Shown in pieces: positions 17,385 to 26,373 of a DNA stretch of 64,000 bases. Within the stretch, counting starts at the first letter, position 1. Every line of letters begins with the position of its first letter. This stretch comes from Donghicola tyrosinivorans. Its GTDB lineage: Bacteria; Pseudomonadota; Alphaproteobacteria; Rhodobacterales; Rhodobacteraceae. Made by a program: the position numbers and the translations under genes. Where the stretch lies: the NCBI RefSeq assembly GCF_003003355.1, contig NZ_PVTQ01000007.1, positions 62,001 to 126,000 on the forward strand, read 5' to 3'. Below the pieces are notes generated by a model. The model searched no databases, had not been told where the DNA came from, and worked only from the letters and a program-made list of their open reading frames with translations.

Positions 17385-18284
17385 ATGCCCCTTCGCCGCG
17401 ATGACATGTCCGACCTGATCGCCTTTCTGGCGGTCGCTGAAGAGCGCAGCTTTACCCGCGCAGCGGCGCGGCTTGGGACATCGCAAAGCGCGCTTAGCCA
17501 TTTGGTGCGGCGACTGGAAGAGCGGCTGGACCTGCGCCTGTTGGCCCGCACCACCCGCCACGTCGCCCCGACCGAGGCCGGCGTCCAGTTGATGGCCACT
17601 CTGCGCCCTGCCCTTGACGGGATCGAGGAGCGTCTGTCGGATCTGGCGTCCTTGCGCTCTGACCCCAGTGGCACCTTGCGGATCAACGCGCCCCAATGGG
17701 CCGCGCAGCACATCCTTATGCCAACGGTAACGCGCCTGATGGCCACACACCCCAACCTGAACATCGAGATTGAGGTCGATCACCGCATGGTCGACATCGT
17801 CAGGGACGGCTTTGACGCAGGGGTGCGCCTTGGGGAAGAGGTCGAAAACGACATGATCGCCCTGCGCATCGGTCCCGATATCCAGATGATGGTCGTGGGC
17901 AGTCCTGCATATTTTGCCGCCCACGGCGTACCTAAAACGCCGCACGATCTGACAGACCATCAGTGCAATAACCTACGAATGCCCACGATGGGCGGGCTAT
18001 ATGCGTGGGAATTTGAAAAGGGCGGACACGCGCTGAATGTGAGGGTTAAGGGGCAGTTTACCTCGAACGATCCACAAGCTCTGATCAAGGCCGCGGTGGA
18101 CGGGGTTGGCCTGACCTGTCTACCCTCTGACCATCTGGATCACTTGATTAAGGGCGGCGAGCTGGTGCGATGCCTTGCGGATTGGTGCCCACCCTTTCCG
18201 GGCTACCACCTGTATTATCCCAGCCGCAGACAAGCCCTTCCGGCCTTCCGCGCCCTGACCGAAGCCCTGCGTTACCGCCCATAA
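17385..18284 (+). CDS. LysR-family transcriptional regulator
   Basis: A 299-residue LysR protein with the N-terminal winged HTH (DLIAFLAVAEERSFTRAAARLGTSQSALSHLVRRLEE in outline, about 9-45) and a C-terminal effector-binding domain. It is the AaeR/DmlR-like type that often sits beside a single oxidoreductase. The gene is divergent from the zinc alcohol dehydrogenase, its likely target. The ATG at 17385 is used; a second Met at codon 7 is possible. A strong bidirectional hairpin follows the stop. Confidence 0.88.
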   Translation: MPLRRDDMSDLIAFLAVAEERSFTRAAARLGTSQSALSHLVRRLEERLDLRLLARTTRHVAPTEAGVQLMATLRPALDGIEERLSDLASLRSDPSGTLRINAPQWAAQHILMPTVTRLMATHPNLNIEIEVDHRMVDIVRDGFDAGVRLGEEVENDMIALRIGPDIQMMVVGSPAYFAAHGVPKTPHDLTDHQCNNLRMPTMGGLYAWEFEKGGHALNVRVKGQFTSNDPQALIKAAVDGVGLTCLPSDHLDHLIKGGELVRCLADWCPPFPGYHLYYPSRRQALPAFRALTEALRYRP

Positions 18285-18309
18285 AAAAGGCGGGACAAGC
18301 CCGCCTTTT
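18285..18309. terminator. Bidirectional terminator between LysR gene and rhaI
   Basis: AAAAGGCGGG and CCCGCCTTTT form a perfect ten-base stem with a five-base loop, with A/T tracts on both sides. It begins at the LysR stop codon and lies just past the 3' end of the minus-strand rhaI gene, so it can serve both convergent transcripts. Confidence 0.9.
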
Positions 18310-18320
18310 CATTGGTTCGC

Positions 18321-19595
18321 TTACACGATACCGCCGCCTGCGCCGCTGACCTTGGGGCGGACCTCAGCCACTTGGGCGCGGTAGCCGCTGGCGCGATAGG
18401 TTGCTACGGGGTCGATCGCGCCGCCCTGTTCCAGACGGGCCATGGCAAGGATCGGCTCGACGTCCGTGCGGAAGGCGCGGCGCAAGGTGGCGCTGGCCAT
18501 CAGCGCATCGTTGCAATCCTGATAGCCTGCCAAAGCAGTACGATCCACTAGGGACGCCTGCACAAACGCCCGCTGAATTTCACAGGCCGAGATCATCAGG
18601 CTTTCGATCGGGTCGGTCACGTTATGGCTCTGGTCGATCATATGCGACAGGTTCAGCCCGTCGGTGCCTTCGGCATCCACCAATTCGTTGAACACAAGGA
18701 ACAAACGGTAAGGATCAATCGTGCCGCTATCCAGATCATCGTCCCCGTATTTGGAGTCGTTAAAGTGGAACCCCCCCAGCTTGCCTTGACGGATCAGGCG
18801 GCTGACGATCATCTCTATGTTCACGTTCGGCGCATGGTGGCCAAGGTCCACCAGACATTGCGCCTTGTCCCCCAGTTCCGAGGCGATGATATAGCTGGTG
18901 CCCCAATCCTGCACGACGGTGGAATAGAATGCGGGCTCGTAGATTTTATGCTCTGAGAAGATGCGCCAGTCGTCGGGTAGATGACCGTAGATGGCCTTCA
19001 TCGACTCCATATAGCGGTCAAACTGGCGGCCCATGTGGGTCTGACCCGGAAAGTTCGACCCGTCGCCGATCCAGACCGTCAGGGCCTTGGACCCCAGCTT
19101 ATCGCCGATCTCGATGCATTCGATATTGTGCTCGACCGCTTGGCTGCGGGTGGCGGCATCGGTGTGGCTCAGCGAGCCGTATTTATAGCTGTGCGCCTGC
19201 TCGTCCTGATCCTGAAAGGTGTTCGAGTTCATGGCATCGAACCCCAGCCCATGCTCTTCGGCCTTTGCCAGCATCTCGGCGGGGTCAGCCTTGTCCCAAG
19301 GGATGTGCAAAGACACGGTGGGGGTAGCTTGGGCCAACCCATGGATCACGCCGCAATCGTCCAGCTTGTCAAAGATGTGGCGCGGCTCTCCAAGTCCGGG
19401 GAAACGGGCAAAGCGGGTGCCGCCTGTGCCGGTGCCCCAGCTAGGAACGGCGACACCGAAAGACTTGGCGCGGTCCTTGATGGCGGCGATGTCGATGCCA
19501 CGGCGGGCCAGATGATCGCCAAGCGCATCGTAATCGCTGCGCAGGTCCGCTTCGCGTTTCGCGTTTTCGGCCGCGACCACAGATGAATTAATCAT
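18321..19595 (-). CDS. rhaI: L-rhamnose isomerase
   Basis: RhaI converts L-rhamnose to L-rhamnulose in the cytoplasm. The protein is of the RhaI type found in rhizobia and Pseudomonas stutzeri, unlike enterobacterial RhaA. Barrel segments with likely metal ligands are visible: FSEHKIYEP (Glu about 219), LVDLGHHAPNVN (Asp and His about 252-255) and GFHFNDSKYGDDD (about 279-290). I take the ATG at 19595, giving 424 residues; the upstream in-frame codons from 19610 are the ribosome site itself (GGGAGGAA). It lies 57 bases after rhaD on the same strand, and together they form the divergent arm of the rha locus. Confidence 0.93.
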   Translation of the reverse strand: MINSSVVAAENAKREADLRSDYDALGDHLARRGIDIAAIKDRAKSFGVAVPSWGTGTGGTRFARFPGLGEPRHIFDKLDDCGVIHGLAQATPTVSLHIPWDKADPAEMLAKAEEHGLGFDAMNSNTFQDQDEQAHSYKYGSLSHTDAATRSQAVEHNIECIEIGDKLGSKALTVWIGDGSNFPGQTHMGRQFDRYMESMKAIYGHLPDDWRIFSEHKIYEPAFYSTVVQDWGTSYIIASELGDKAQCLVDLGHHAPNVNIEMIVSRLIRQGKLGGFHFNDSKYGDDDLDSGTIDPYRLFLVFNELVDAEGTDGLNLSHMIDQSHNVTDPIESLMISACEIQRAFVQASLVDRTALAGYQDCNDALMASATLRRAFRTDVEPILAMARLEQGGAIDPVATYRASGYRAQVAEVRPKVSGAGGGIV

Positions 19596-19652
19596 GAAAA
19601 TTCCTCCCATTGGTGGCCGCGCGCCCCCGATGGGGCCGCGCGGCGGGCGCGC

Positions 19653-21749
19653 TTAGCGGGTGAAGGCCTGCACGTTACCGGCGTCCACGTTGATGATATT
19701 GCCGGTCGATTTTGCCGATTGTTCCGAGGCAAAGAAATAGGCCGCTTCGGCGATATCCTCGGGCAGCACATTGCGTTTCAGCATACTGCGGTTGCGGTAC
19801 ATCTCTTCCAGACCTTCTTTGTCGGTGCCATAGGTGCTGGCCCGCTGGTTCAGCCACTCGCCTTCCCAGATTTTCGAGCCGCGCAGAACAGCATCAGGGT
19901 TCACGACGTTCACGCGAATACCCGCCTCGGCCCCTTCCAGCGCCAGACAGCGGGCCAGATGGATTTCGGATGCTTTCGCGGTACAATAGGCGCTGGCATT
20001 GGGCGACGCTGCCAACCCGTTTTTCGAGGCCACAAAGACAACCGAGCCGCCAATCCCTTGGGTACGCATGACCTTGAACGCCTCTCGGCTGACAAGGAAA
20101 TAGCCTGTGGAGAGGATCGACATGTTCTTGTTCCAGAGCTCCAATGTGGTCTCTTCCACCGGCGCGGAGGATGCAATCCCCGCATTCGACACCAGAATAT
20201 CCACGCCGCCAAATTCCACCGCCGTGTAGGCATAGGCGGCCTGCACGGCGGCCTCATCGGTGACGTTCATCTGCACGGTGCGCACCACGTCTTTGCCAAA
20301 GGTTCCCGCAAGGCTGTCATATGTGCTGGCCAGTGCGGCCTCATCTATGTCGGCCAGCATGACGCACGCGCCTTCGGACAGGTACCGCGCCGCTGTGGCC
20401 GCACCAATGCCGCCTGCCCCGCCCGTCACCAGTGCCACGCGACCCGCTAGCGATTTCGGCTTGGGCATCCGCTGCAGTTTGGCCTCTTCCAGAAGCCAGT
20501 ATTCAATGTCGAAAGCCTCTTGCTCAGGCAGACCGCAGTATTCCGACACTGCCGAGGCACCGCGCATCACGTTGATCGCATTCACATAAAACTCGCCCGA
20601 AATACGGGCCGTGGCGCGGTCCTTGGCAAAGGTGATCATGCCGACGCCGGGCACCAGATAGACCACCGCGTTCGGATCACGCAGAGCGGGCGAGTTGTCA
20701 TGCTTGCAGCGTGCATAATATGCCGCATAGCCGTCGCGATAGGCGGCCACTTGCGCGGGCAGACCTTCCAGAACCGCATCGATGTTTTTCTGTGCGGGGT
20801 CGAAATCCACCACCAGCGGGCAGATCTTGGTGCGCAAGAAATGGTCGGGGCAAGACGTCCCCAGCGCCGCAAGGGGGCGCATATCGGCGGCATTCACAAA
20901 CTCCAACACCGCGGCGCTGTCATCAAAATGGCCAACCATATGCTGCTGACCCGAGACCATGCCACGGATCGCAGGCATCAGACGGGCAGCGACCGCGCGG
21001 CGGGCATCGGCATCAAGGCTTTCATGGACAGCACCACCAAAGGCAGGCACATCGGCAGTCTTTTCCTCAAAGAAAGCAATGGCTTTGTTGATGATTTCCA
21101 GCGTCAACTCATAGCAGGCTTTCGCATCGTCATCCCACGTGAACAGCCCGTGGCTTTCCAGAACAACGCCCTTCGCATCAGGGTTCTCCAGACAGAATTT
21201 CTCTAGCCACAGCCCCAGCTCGTAGCCCGGTTTCTTCCACGGCAGCCAGCCGATCTCATCCCCGAAAATCTCGGCGGTCAACTCGCGGGAATTCTTCGAG
21301 GCCGCAATGGCGATGATCGCATCAGGGTGCATGTGATCGACGTGCTTGCGCGGCACATAGGCGTGCAGCGGCGTATCAATCGAGGCCGCACGCGGGTTCA
21401 GATTAAAGGTGCAATGGGGCAGATAGCCGACCATCTCATCTTCAAACTCAACGCCCCGATACTTGCCCTTCAGCGCCCGCAGCTTGTCCATGTAAAGGGT
21501 CGCAAACCCGTCCATCTTGATCGAGCCCACATCCCCGCCAGAGCCCTTGACCCACAGGACCTCGGCCTCCTCGCCGGTCAGAGGATCGGCCTGCATGACC
21601 TTCGCGCTGGTATTGCCGCCCCCGTAGTTGGTGATCCGCTTGTCAGAACCAAGCAGATTCGAGCGATACAACAGCTTTTCCGGTTCCGACATGCCTGCCG
21701 CCTTGGAATCGTCCCACAGCGATTGAAGCCGCGAAGAGGGCGTATTCAT
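19653..21749 (-). CDS. rhaD: Bifunctional rhamnulose-1-phosphate aldolase / short-chain dehydrogenase
   Basis: A 698-residue fusion. The N-terminal 420 residues form a class II aldolase/adducin domain, with the zinc His segment HVDHMHPDA (about 136-143) and a third His at VLESHGLF (about 200). The C-terminal part is a short-chain dehydrogenase with TGGAGGIG (442-449) and the catalytic YCTAK (Tyr 588, Lys 592). The aldolase cleaves rhamnulose-1-phosphate to DHAP and L-lactaldehyde, and the dehydrogenase domain probably oxidises the lactaldehyde to lactate, so both products are handled on one chain. GGGAGGAA precedes the ATG. It is divergent from the DeoR regulator. Gene naming varies (rhaD, rhaE, rhaDW). 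Confidence 0.93.
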   Translation of the reverse strand: MNTPSSRLQSLWDDSKAAGMSEPEKLLYRSNLLGSDKRITNYGGGNTSAKVMQADPLTGEEAEVLWVKGSGGDVGSIKMDGFATLYMDKLRALKGKYRGVEFEDEMVGYLPHCTFNLNPRAASIDTPLHAYVPRKHVDHMHPDAIIAIAASKNSRELTAEIFGDEIGWLPWKKPGYELGLWLEKFCLENPDAKGVVLESHGLFTWDDDAKACYELTLEIINKAIAFFEEKTADVPAFGGAVHESLDADARRAVAARLMPAIRGMVSGQQHMVGHFDDSAAVLEFVNAADMRPLAALGTSCPDHFLRTKICPLVVDFDPAQKNIDAVLEGLPAQVAAYRDGYAAYYARCKHDNSPALRDPNAVVYLVPGVGMITFAKDRATARISGEFYVNAINVMRGASAVSEYCGLPEQEAFDIEYWLLEEAKLQRMPKPKSLAGRVALVTGGAGGIGAATAARYLSEGACVMLADIDEAALASTYDSLAGTFGKDVVRTVQMNVTDEAAVQAAYAYTAVEFGGVDILVSNAGIASSAPVEETTLELWNKNMSILSTGYFLVSREAFKVMRTQGIGGSVVFVASKNGLAASPNASAYCTAKASEIHLARCLALEGAEAGIRVNVVNPDAVLRGSKIWEGEWLNQRASTYGTDKEGLEEMYRNRSMLKRNVLPEDIAEAAYFFASEQSAKSTGNIINVDAGNVQAFTR

Positions 21750-21836
21750 TGGTTTTTCCTCCCGAAGAATAGGGTAGTCTGATGCGAATTTTCGACATGA
21801 AGCTGCACAGGGTGCATCGGATTGTCAATCATATTC

Positions 21837-21850
21837 GATCACTAATGATC
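21837..21850. promoter_or_regulatory. Candidate DeoR-type operator in the rhaD-rhaR spacer
   Basis: The 191-base spacer between rhaD and rhaR holds a perfect palindrome GATCACTAATGATC (five-base arms around CTAA). Nearby copies of AATCAT, AATGATTGA and GATTGA appear on both strands over about 70 bases, as expected of the repeated sites that DeoR-family repressors use. The regulator encoded next door is the natural candidate to bind here and control both arms. This is pattern reading only. Confidence 0.5.
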
Positions 21851-21940
21851 ATTATGCAGGTGCAGAATGATTGAAATGAAAGAATCTGATTGACTTTGAC
21901 GGGAATCTCTTCCAGCTTTCTGGCCAACGGGAGGGCTTAA

Positions 21941-22744
21941 ATGCACGAGAAAGAGCGCCATAGGATCATTTTGTCGGCCGTACAGGACCGCCCCGTCGTG
22001 ACGGTGGTAGACCTGTGTGCGTTGACTGGCGCGTCAGAGGCGACCATTCGGCGGGACATCGCAGCCTTGCATGTCCAGAAAAAACTGCGCCGCGTGCGGG
22101 GTGGTGCCGAGAGCCTGAACCCGAACCAACTGCCTGGTCTGGCGGGGCGTCCGTTTTCGCTCAACCAATCGATCAATACCGCTCAAAAGCAAGCAATCGC
22201 GCGGGCAGCGGTCGATATGTGCGAGGATGGCGAGCCGATCATCATCAACGGCGGCACAACGACCTTTCAAATGGTGCACCCGCTGGCAAGTCGCCGCCTG
22301 CAGGTGTTCACCAACAGCTTTCCGATTGCCGAGCATCTGCTGAAGAACAGCAAATGCACGATCATGCTCTCGGGCGGCACGATCTACCGCGAACAGAACA
22401 TCATCCTGTCGCCCTTCGACAATGATGTGACCCGCAACTTTTACGCCCGCCGCATGTTCATGGGCGCCCAAGGGGTTGGACCTTTGGGCCTGATGGAGGC
22501 GGACCCGCTGTTGATTCAGGCCGAGCAAAAGCTGATCGGTCAGGCCGACGAACTGGTCGTGCTGGTGGACAGCAGCAAATTCGAAAACCGCTCCAGTCTG
22601 GTCCTGTGCGGGCTGAACCGGATCGACACGCTGATCACCGATGACGGGATCAGCGACAAGGCCGCTGCCATGTTGGAGGCAGCGGATGTGAAACTGATCG
22701 TGGCAAGTGTTTCCGCCACGAAACAGGAGAGTACGGGTACCTGA
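21941..22744 (+). CDS. rhaR: DeoR-family regulator of rhamnose genes
   Basis: A 267-residue DeoR protein. The N-terminal HTH (residues about 6-57) reads through VVDLCALTGASEATIRRDIAAL, the classical DeoR pattern. The C-terminal sugar-phosphate-sensing domain has INGGTTTFQM, FTNSF and the D-x-S-K motif (VDSSKF). It is the rhizobial type of rha regulator, unlike the AraC-type RhaS/RhaR of E. coli, and likely senses a phosphorylated intermediate. GGGAGGGC precedes the ATG. It heads the rhaRSTPQUK arm and is divergent from rhaDI. Confidence 0.9.
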   Translation: MHEKERHRIILSAVQDRPVVTVVDLCALTGASEATIRRDIAALHVQKKLRRVRGGAESLNPNQLPGLAGRPFSLNQSINTAQKQAIARAAVDMCEDGEPIIINGGTTTFQMVHPLASRRLQVFTNSFPIAEHLLKNSKCTIMLSGGTIYREQNIILSPFDNDVTRNFYARRMFMGAQGVGPLGLMEADPLLIQAEQKLIGQADELVVLVDSSKFENRSSLVLCGLNRIDTLITDDGISDKAAAMLEAADVKLIVASVSATKQESTGT

Positions 22745-22795
22745 GGCCGCGAATTAGCCGCCAGTGCCCGCAGATTTCATTCAAGGGAGGATAGA

Positions 22796-23788
22796 ATGAA
22801 AAAACTGACCGGACTTATGACCACCGTCGCTATGGCGACCGGACTGTTCGCCAATGCTGCAGCCGCCGAAGACGTGCGCATCGCGTTGGTGGTCAAGGCA
22901 CTGGGCATCGGCTTTTTTGAGGCCGCGGCCAAAGGCGCAGAAGAAGCCGCCGCTGAACTGGGTGATGTAGAGATCATCTACACCGGCCCCACCGACACCA
23001 CTGCCGAGGGCCAGATCGAGGTCATCAACTCGCTCATCGCGCAGAACGTGGACGCGATTGCGGTATCGGCCAACGACACCGACGCACTGGTCCCTACCCT
23101 GAAGAAAGCCATGCAGCGCGGCATCACCGTGATCAGCTGGGACTCGGGCGTGGCAGAGGATGGCCGTCAGGCGCACCTGAACCCCAGCTCGAACGCGCTG
23201 ATCGGCAACATGATCGTCAAGCTGGCCGCCGATCACCTGCCCGACGGCGGTGACGTAGCGGTTCTGTCGGCGACCACCACCTCGACCAACCAGAACATCT
23301 GGATCGAAGAGATGACCAAGGTGCTGCCGAACTACCCCGGCATCAACGTTGTCGGCACGGTCTATGGCGATGACCTGGCGGATAAATCCTACCGCGAAGC
23401 ACAGGGCCTGATGCAGTCCTACCCCGATCTGGACGCGATCATTGCCCCAACCAGCGTAGGCATCGTGGCGGCTGCTCAGGCCGTGGCTGACGCAGGCAAA
23501 ATCGGTCAGGTGAACGTGACCGGTCTGGGTCTTCCCTCGGAAATGGCGGGCGCGATTGAAAGCGGCGCATCCAAGTCCTTTGCGATCTGGAACCCGATCG
23601 ATCTGGGCTATTCGGCTGCAATGATCGCCTACAACTTGGCCACCGACAAAGCGACCGCCGAGCCCGGCGCGACCATTCCCATGGGCCGTATGGGCGATCT
23701 GACACTGGACGAAACCAACTCGGGCGCGATGGCGGATCCGTTTGTCTACGACAGCAGCAACATCGAACAGTTCAAGTCGATTTTCTGA
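22796..23788 (+). CDS. rhaS: Rhamnose ABC transporter, substrate-binding protein
   Basis: A 330-residue periplasmic protein of the Peripla_BP_4 / RbsB type. The signal peptide is MKKLTGLMTTVAMATGLFANAAAA. The mature protein shows the sugar-binding pattern VVKALGIGFFEAAAKGAEEAA and later ISWDSGV (about 120). GGGAGGATAG lies ahead of the ATG. It catches L-rhamnose for the RhaT/RhaP/RhaQ importer. A strong hairpin with a T-rich tail follows its stop and separates it from rhaT, which should make this protein more abundant than the membrane parts. Confidence 0.92.
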   Translation: MKKLTGLMTTVAMATGLFANAAAAEDVRIALVVKALGIGFFEAAAKGAEEAAAELGDVEIIYTGPTDTTAEGQIEVINSLIAQNVDAIAVSANDTDALVPTLKKAMQRGITVISWDSGVAEDGRQAHLNPSSNALIGNMIVKLAADHLPDGGDVAVLSATTTSTNQNIWIEEMTKVLPNYPGINVVGTVYGDDLADKSYREAQGLMQSYPDLDAIIAPTSVGIVAAAQAVADAGKIGQVNVTGLGLPSEMAGAIESGASKSFAIWNPIDLGYSAAMIAYNLATDKATAEPGATIPMGRMGDLTLDETNSGAMADPFVYDSSNIEQFKSIF

Positions 23789-23804
23789 TAGACTTGTGAC
23801 ATCG

Positions 23805-23837
23805 GGCGGCGTGGGGCAACCCCGCGCCGCCTTCTTT
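23805..23837 (+). terminator. Intra-operon attenuating hairpin between rhaS and rhaT
   Basis: GGCGGCGTGGGG pairs with CCCCGCGCCGCC (12 bases, one G-U) around a CAA loop, followed by TTCTTT. It lies 16 bases past the rhaS stop and 18 bases before the rhaT start. Such hairpins commonly stabilise the upstream binding-protein message and reduce read-through into the ATPase and permeases. Confidence 0.85.
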
Positions 23838-23854
23838 ATTCAAACCACATAGTT

Positions 23855-25396
23855 ATGGGGCGGACCATGGCCCGAACCGGCTTGGCCGATCCGATGCAGC
23901 CCGTGCTGCGGCTGGATGGCATCGTAAAACAGTTTCCCGGCGTGCGCGCTTTGGACGGGGTGCAACTGGCGCTTTATCCCGGTCAGGTGACCGCGTTGAT
24001 CGGTGAGAACGGCGCTGGCAAATCCACCATCGTCAAAACCCTGACCGGCATTTACCAGCCGGACGAAGGGCAAATCCTGCTGGACGGGCAGCCCGTCCGC
24101 TTTCCCACCGCGCAGGCAGCGGGAGATGCGGGGATCACTGCGATCCATCAGGAAACTGTGCTGTTTGACGAATTGTCCGTGGCCGAGAACATCTTTATCG
24201 GACACGCCCCCCGCACCCGCTTTGGTCTGATCGACAAGGCCGAAATGCGCCGCCGTGCACGCGAAATTCTGGATAGCATCGGCGCAACGATTGATCCCGA
24301 TGTGCGCCTGCGCGATCTGGGGATCGCGTCAAAGCACTTGGTTGCCATTTCCCGCGCTCTCTCGATCGACGCCCGCGTTGTGATCATGGACGAGCCCACG
24401 GCCGCCCTCTCGCACAAGGAAATCGAAGAACTGTATGAGCTGGTCGAGACCTTAAAGGCGCAGGGCAAGGCGATCCTCTTTATCAGCCACAAGTTTGACG
24501 AGATTTTCCGCATCGCTGATCGCTACACCGTCTTCCGTGACGGTCAGTTCGTGGGCGAGGGCCTGATGGCCGACGTGACCGAAGGCGAGCTGGTGCAAAT
24601 GATGGTGGGCCGCTCGGTCGATCAGATTTTCCCGAAACGCAAGGCGGTGCTTGGCAATCCGGTCCTGCAAGTGGTGGGCTATTCGCACCCGACCGAATTC
24701 GACAGTATCGGGTTCACCCTGCGACGGGGCGAGATCTTAGGCTTTTACGGTCTGGTCGGCGCTGGCCGGTCCGAATTCATGCAGTCCCTGATCGGCATCA
24801 CCAAGCCCTCAAAAGGGGTCTGCAAAATGGGCGATGACATCGTCATCATCCGCTCGCCCGCCGAGGCGATTGAGGCCGGCATCGTCTATGTCCCTGAAGA
24901 TCGCGGCAAACAGGGTGCTATTACTGCCATGCCGATCTTCCAGAATGTGACCCTACCCTCTTTGGGTAAGACCTCCAGAAACGGTTTCCTGCAAATGGCC
25001 GAGGAATTCAAACTGGCCCGCGAATACACCCAGCGGCTGGACCTGCGGGCGGCATCCTTGGATGTACCAGTAGGATCGCTATCGGGCGGGAACCAGCAGA
25101 AGGTCGTGATCGCCAAATGGCTGGCCACCCAACCCAAGGTCATCATTCTGGACGAGCCTACCAAAGGCATCGACATCGGGTCAAAAGCCGCCGTGCATGA
25201 TTTCATGTCGGAACTGGCCGCACAGGGCCTGTCGGTGATCATGGTCAGCTCGGAAATCCCCGAGATCATGGGCATGTCCGACCGCGCGATCGTCATGCGC
25301 GAAGGCCGCATCGCCGCCGAGCTTGAGGGCGATGATCTGTCCCCCGAAACCCTTGTCCGTCACGCCGCAGGCATCACATCGGAGGCCGCAGCATGA
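23855..25396 (+). CDS. rhaT: Rhamnose ABC transporter, ATP-binding protein
   Basis: A sugar-type ATPase of about 513 residues with two nucleotide domains in tandem. The first has a full Walker A (GENGAGKST, about 50-58) and DEPTAALS; the second has the degenerate loop GLVGAGRSE and the signature LSGGNQQK with DEPTKGIDIG. This matches RbsA/MglA/RhaT. The start is uncertain: ATG at 23855 or 23867, both with weak ribosome sites. The rhizobial name rhaT is used and is unrelated to the E. coli RhaT symporter. The 3' end overlaps rhaP by four bases. Confidence 0.92.
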   Translation: MGRTMARTGLADPMQPVLRLDGIVKQFPGVRALDGVQLALYPGQVTALIGENGAGKSTIVKTLTGIYQPDEGQILLDGQPVRFPTAQAAGDAGITAIHQETVLFDELSVAENIFIGHAPRTRFGLIDKAEMRRRAREILDSIGATIDPDVRLRDLGIASKHLVAISRALSIDARVVIMDEPTAALSHKEIEELYELVETLKAQGKAILFISHKFDEIFRIADRYTVFRDGQFVGEGLMADVTEGELVQMMVGRSVDQIFPKRKAVLGNPVLQVVGYSHPTEFDSIGFTLRRGEILGFYGLVGAGRSEFMQSLIGITKPSKGVCKMGDDIVIIRSPAEAIEAGIVYVPEDRGKQGAITAMPIFQNVTLPSLGKTSRNGFLQMAEEFKLAREYTQRLDLRAASLDVPVGSLSGGNQQKVVIAKWLATQPKVIILDEPTKGIDIGSKAAVHDFMSELAAQGLSVIMVSSEIPEIMGMSDRAIVMREGRIAAELEGDDLSPETLVRHAAGITSEAAA

Positions 25397-26373
25397 ACGC
25401 CCTTCTGAAATCGCGCGAAAGCATTCTGGTGGGCGCAATCCTCGCTCTCTTGGTGCTGATCGCGACCCGTTTCGCGGGCTTTGTTGCGCCCGCCAATCTG
25501 GCCGCGGTGTTCAATGACACCAGCCCGCTGATCATTCTGGCGCTGGGGCAGATGGTGGTCATTCTGACCCGCTGTATCGATCTGTCAGTTGCAGCGAACC
25601 TTGCGCTGACCGGCATGGTCTGCGCCATGCTGAACGTGGCCTATCCCGATCTACCGATCATCGTCATTCTGATGCTGGCTCTGGCGCTTGGGGCGATCAT
25701 GGGCACCGTGAACGGGCTGTTGGTGTGGAAACTGGATATCCCGCCCATCGTGGTGACCCTTGGCACCATGACCATCTATCGCGGCATCATCTTCCTGATC
25801 TCGGATGGGAAATGGGTCAACGCCCATGAGATGAGCCCCGCCTTCACCGCCTTCCCCCGCGCTGCACTGCTAGGTCTGCCGGTTCTGTCGTGGGTCGCAA
25901 TTGCTGTGATCATCGTTATGGCGGTCGTCATGGCCCGAACCACCCTTGGCCGCAGCTTTTACGCGGTGGGCGGCAACCCCCATGCGGCGGTCTACACGGG
26001 CATCAACGTTGGCAAAGCGCAGTTCCGCGCCTTTGTCATCAGCGGCACGCTTGCCGGTCTGGCCGGATACCTGTGGGTCGCGCGATACGCAGTGGCCTAT
26101 GTAGACATCGCGGGCGGGTTTGAACTGGACGTGGTCGCCGCCTGCGTCATCGGCGGGATCAGCATCGCAGGGGGTATCGGCACCGTGGGCGGCGCTGTCC
26201 TTGGGGCCCTCTTCCTTGGGGTGATCAAGAACGCCCTGCCGGTCGTCGATATCTCGCCCTTCTGGCAGCTGGCGATTAGCGGCGCAGCTATCATCATCGC
26301 CGTCGTCTTTAACGCCCGCGCGGACCACTCCAAGGGCCGCGTTATCCTGAAATCCGCAGAGCACGCACAATGA
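25393..26373 (+). CDS. rhaP: Rhamnose ABC transporter, permease 1
   Basis: A 326-residue inner-membrane permease of the BPD_transp_2 (RbsC) type with about eight to ten hydrophobic segments. Conserved parts include VILTRCIDLSVAANLALTGM near the second helix, VTLGTMTIYRG, and the late GGISIAGGIGTVGGAVLGA. It overlaps rhaT and rhaQ by four bases each. It pairs with RhaQ as the heterodimeric channel for L-rhamnose. Confidence 0.92.
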   Translation: MNALLKSRESILVGAILALLVLIATRFAGFVAPANLAAVFNDTSPLIILALGQMVVILTRCIDLSVAANLALTGMVCAMLNVAYPDLPIIVILMLALALGAIMGTVNGLLVWKLDIPPIVVTLGTMTIYRGIIFLISDGKWVNAHEMSPAFTAFPRAALLGLPVLSWVAIAVIIVMAVVMARTTLGRSFYAVGGNPHAAVYTGINVGKAQFRAFVISGTLAGLAGYLWVARYAVAYVDIAGGFELDVVAACVIGGISIAGGIGTVGGAVLGALFLGVIKNALPVVDISPFWQLAISGAAIIIAVVFNARADHSKGRVILKSAEHAQ

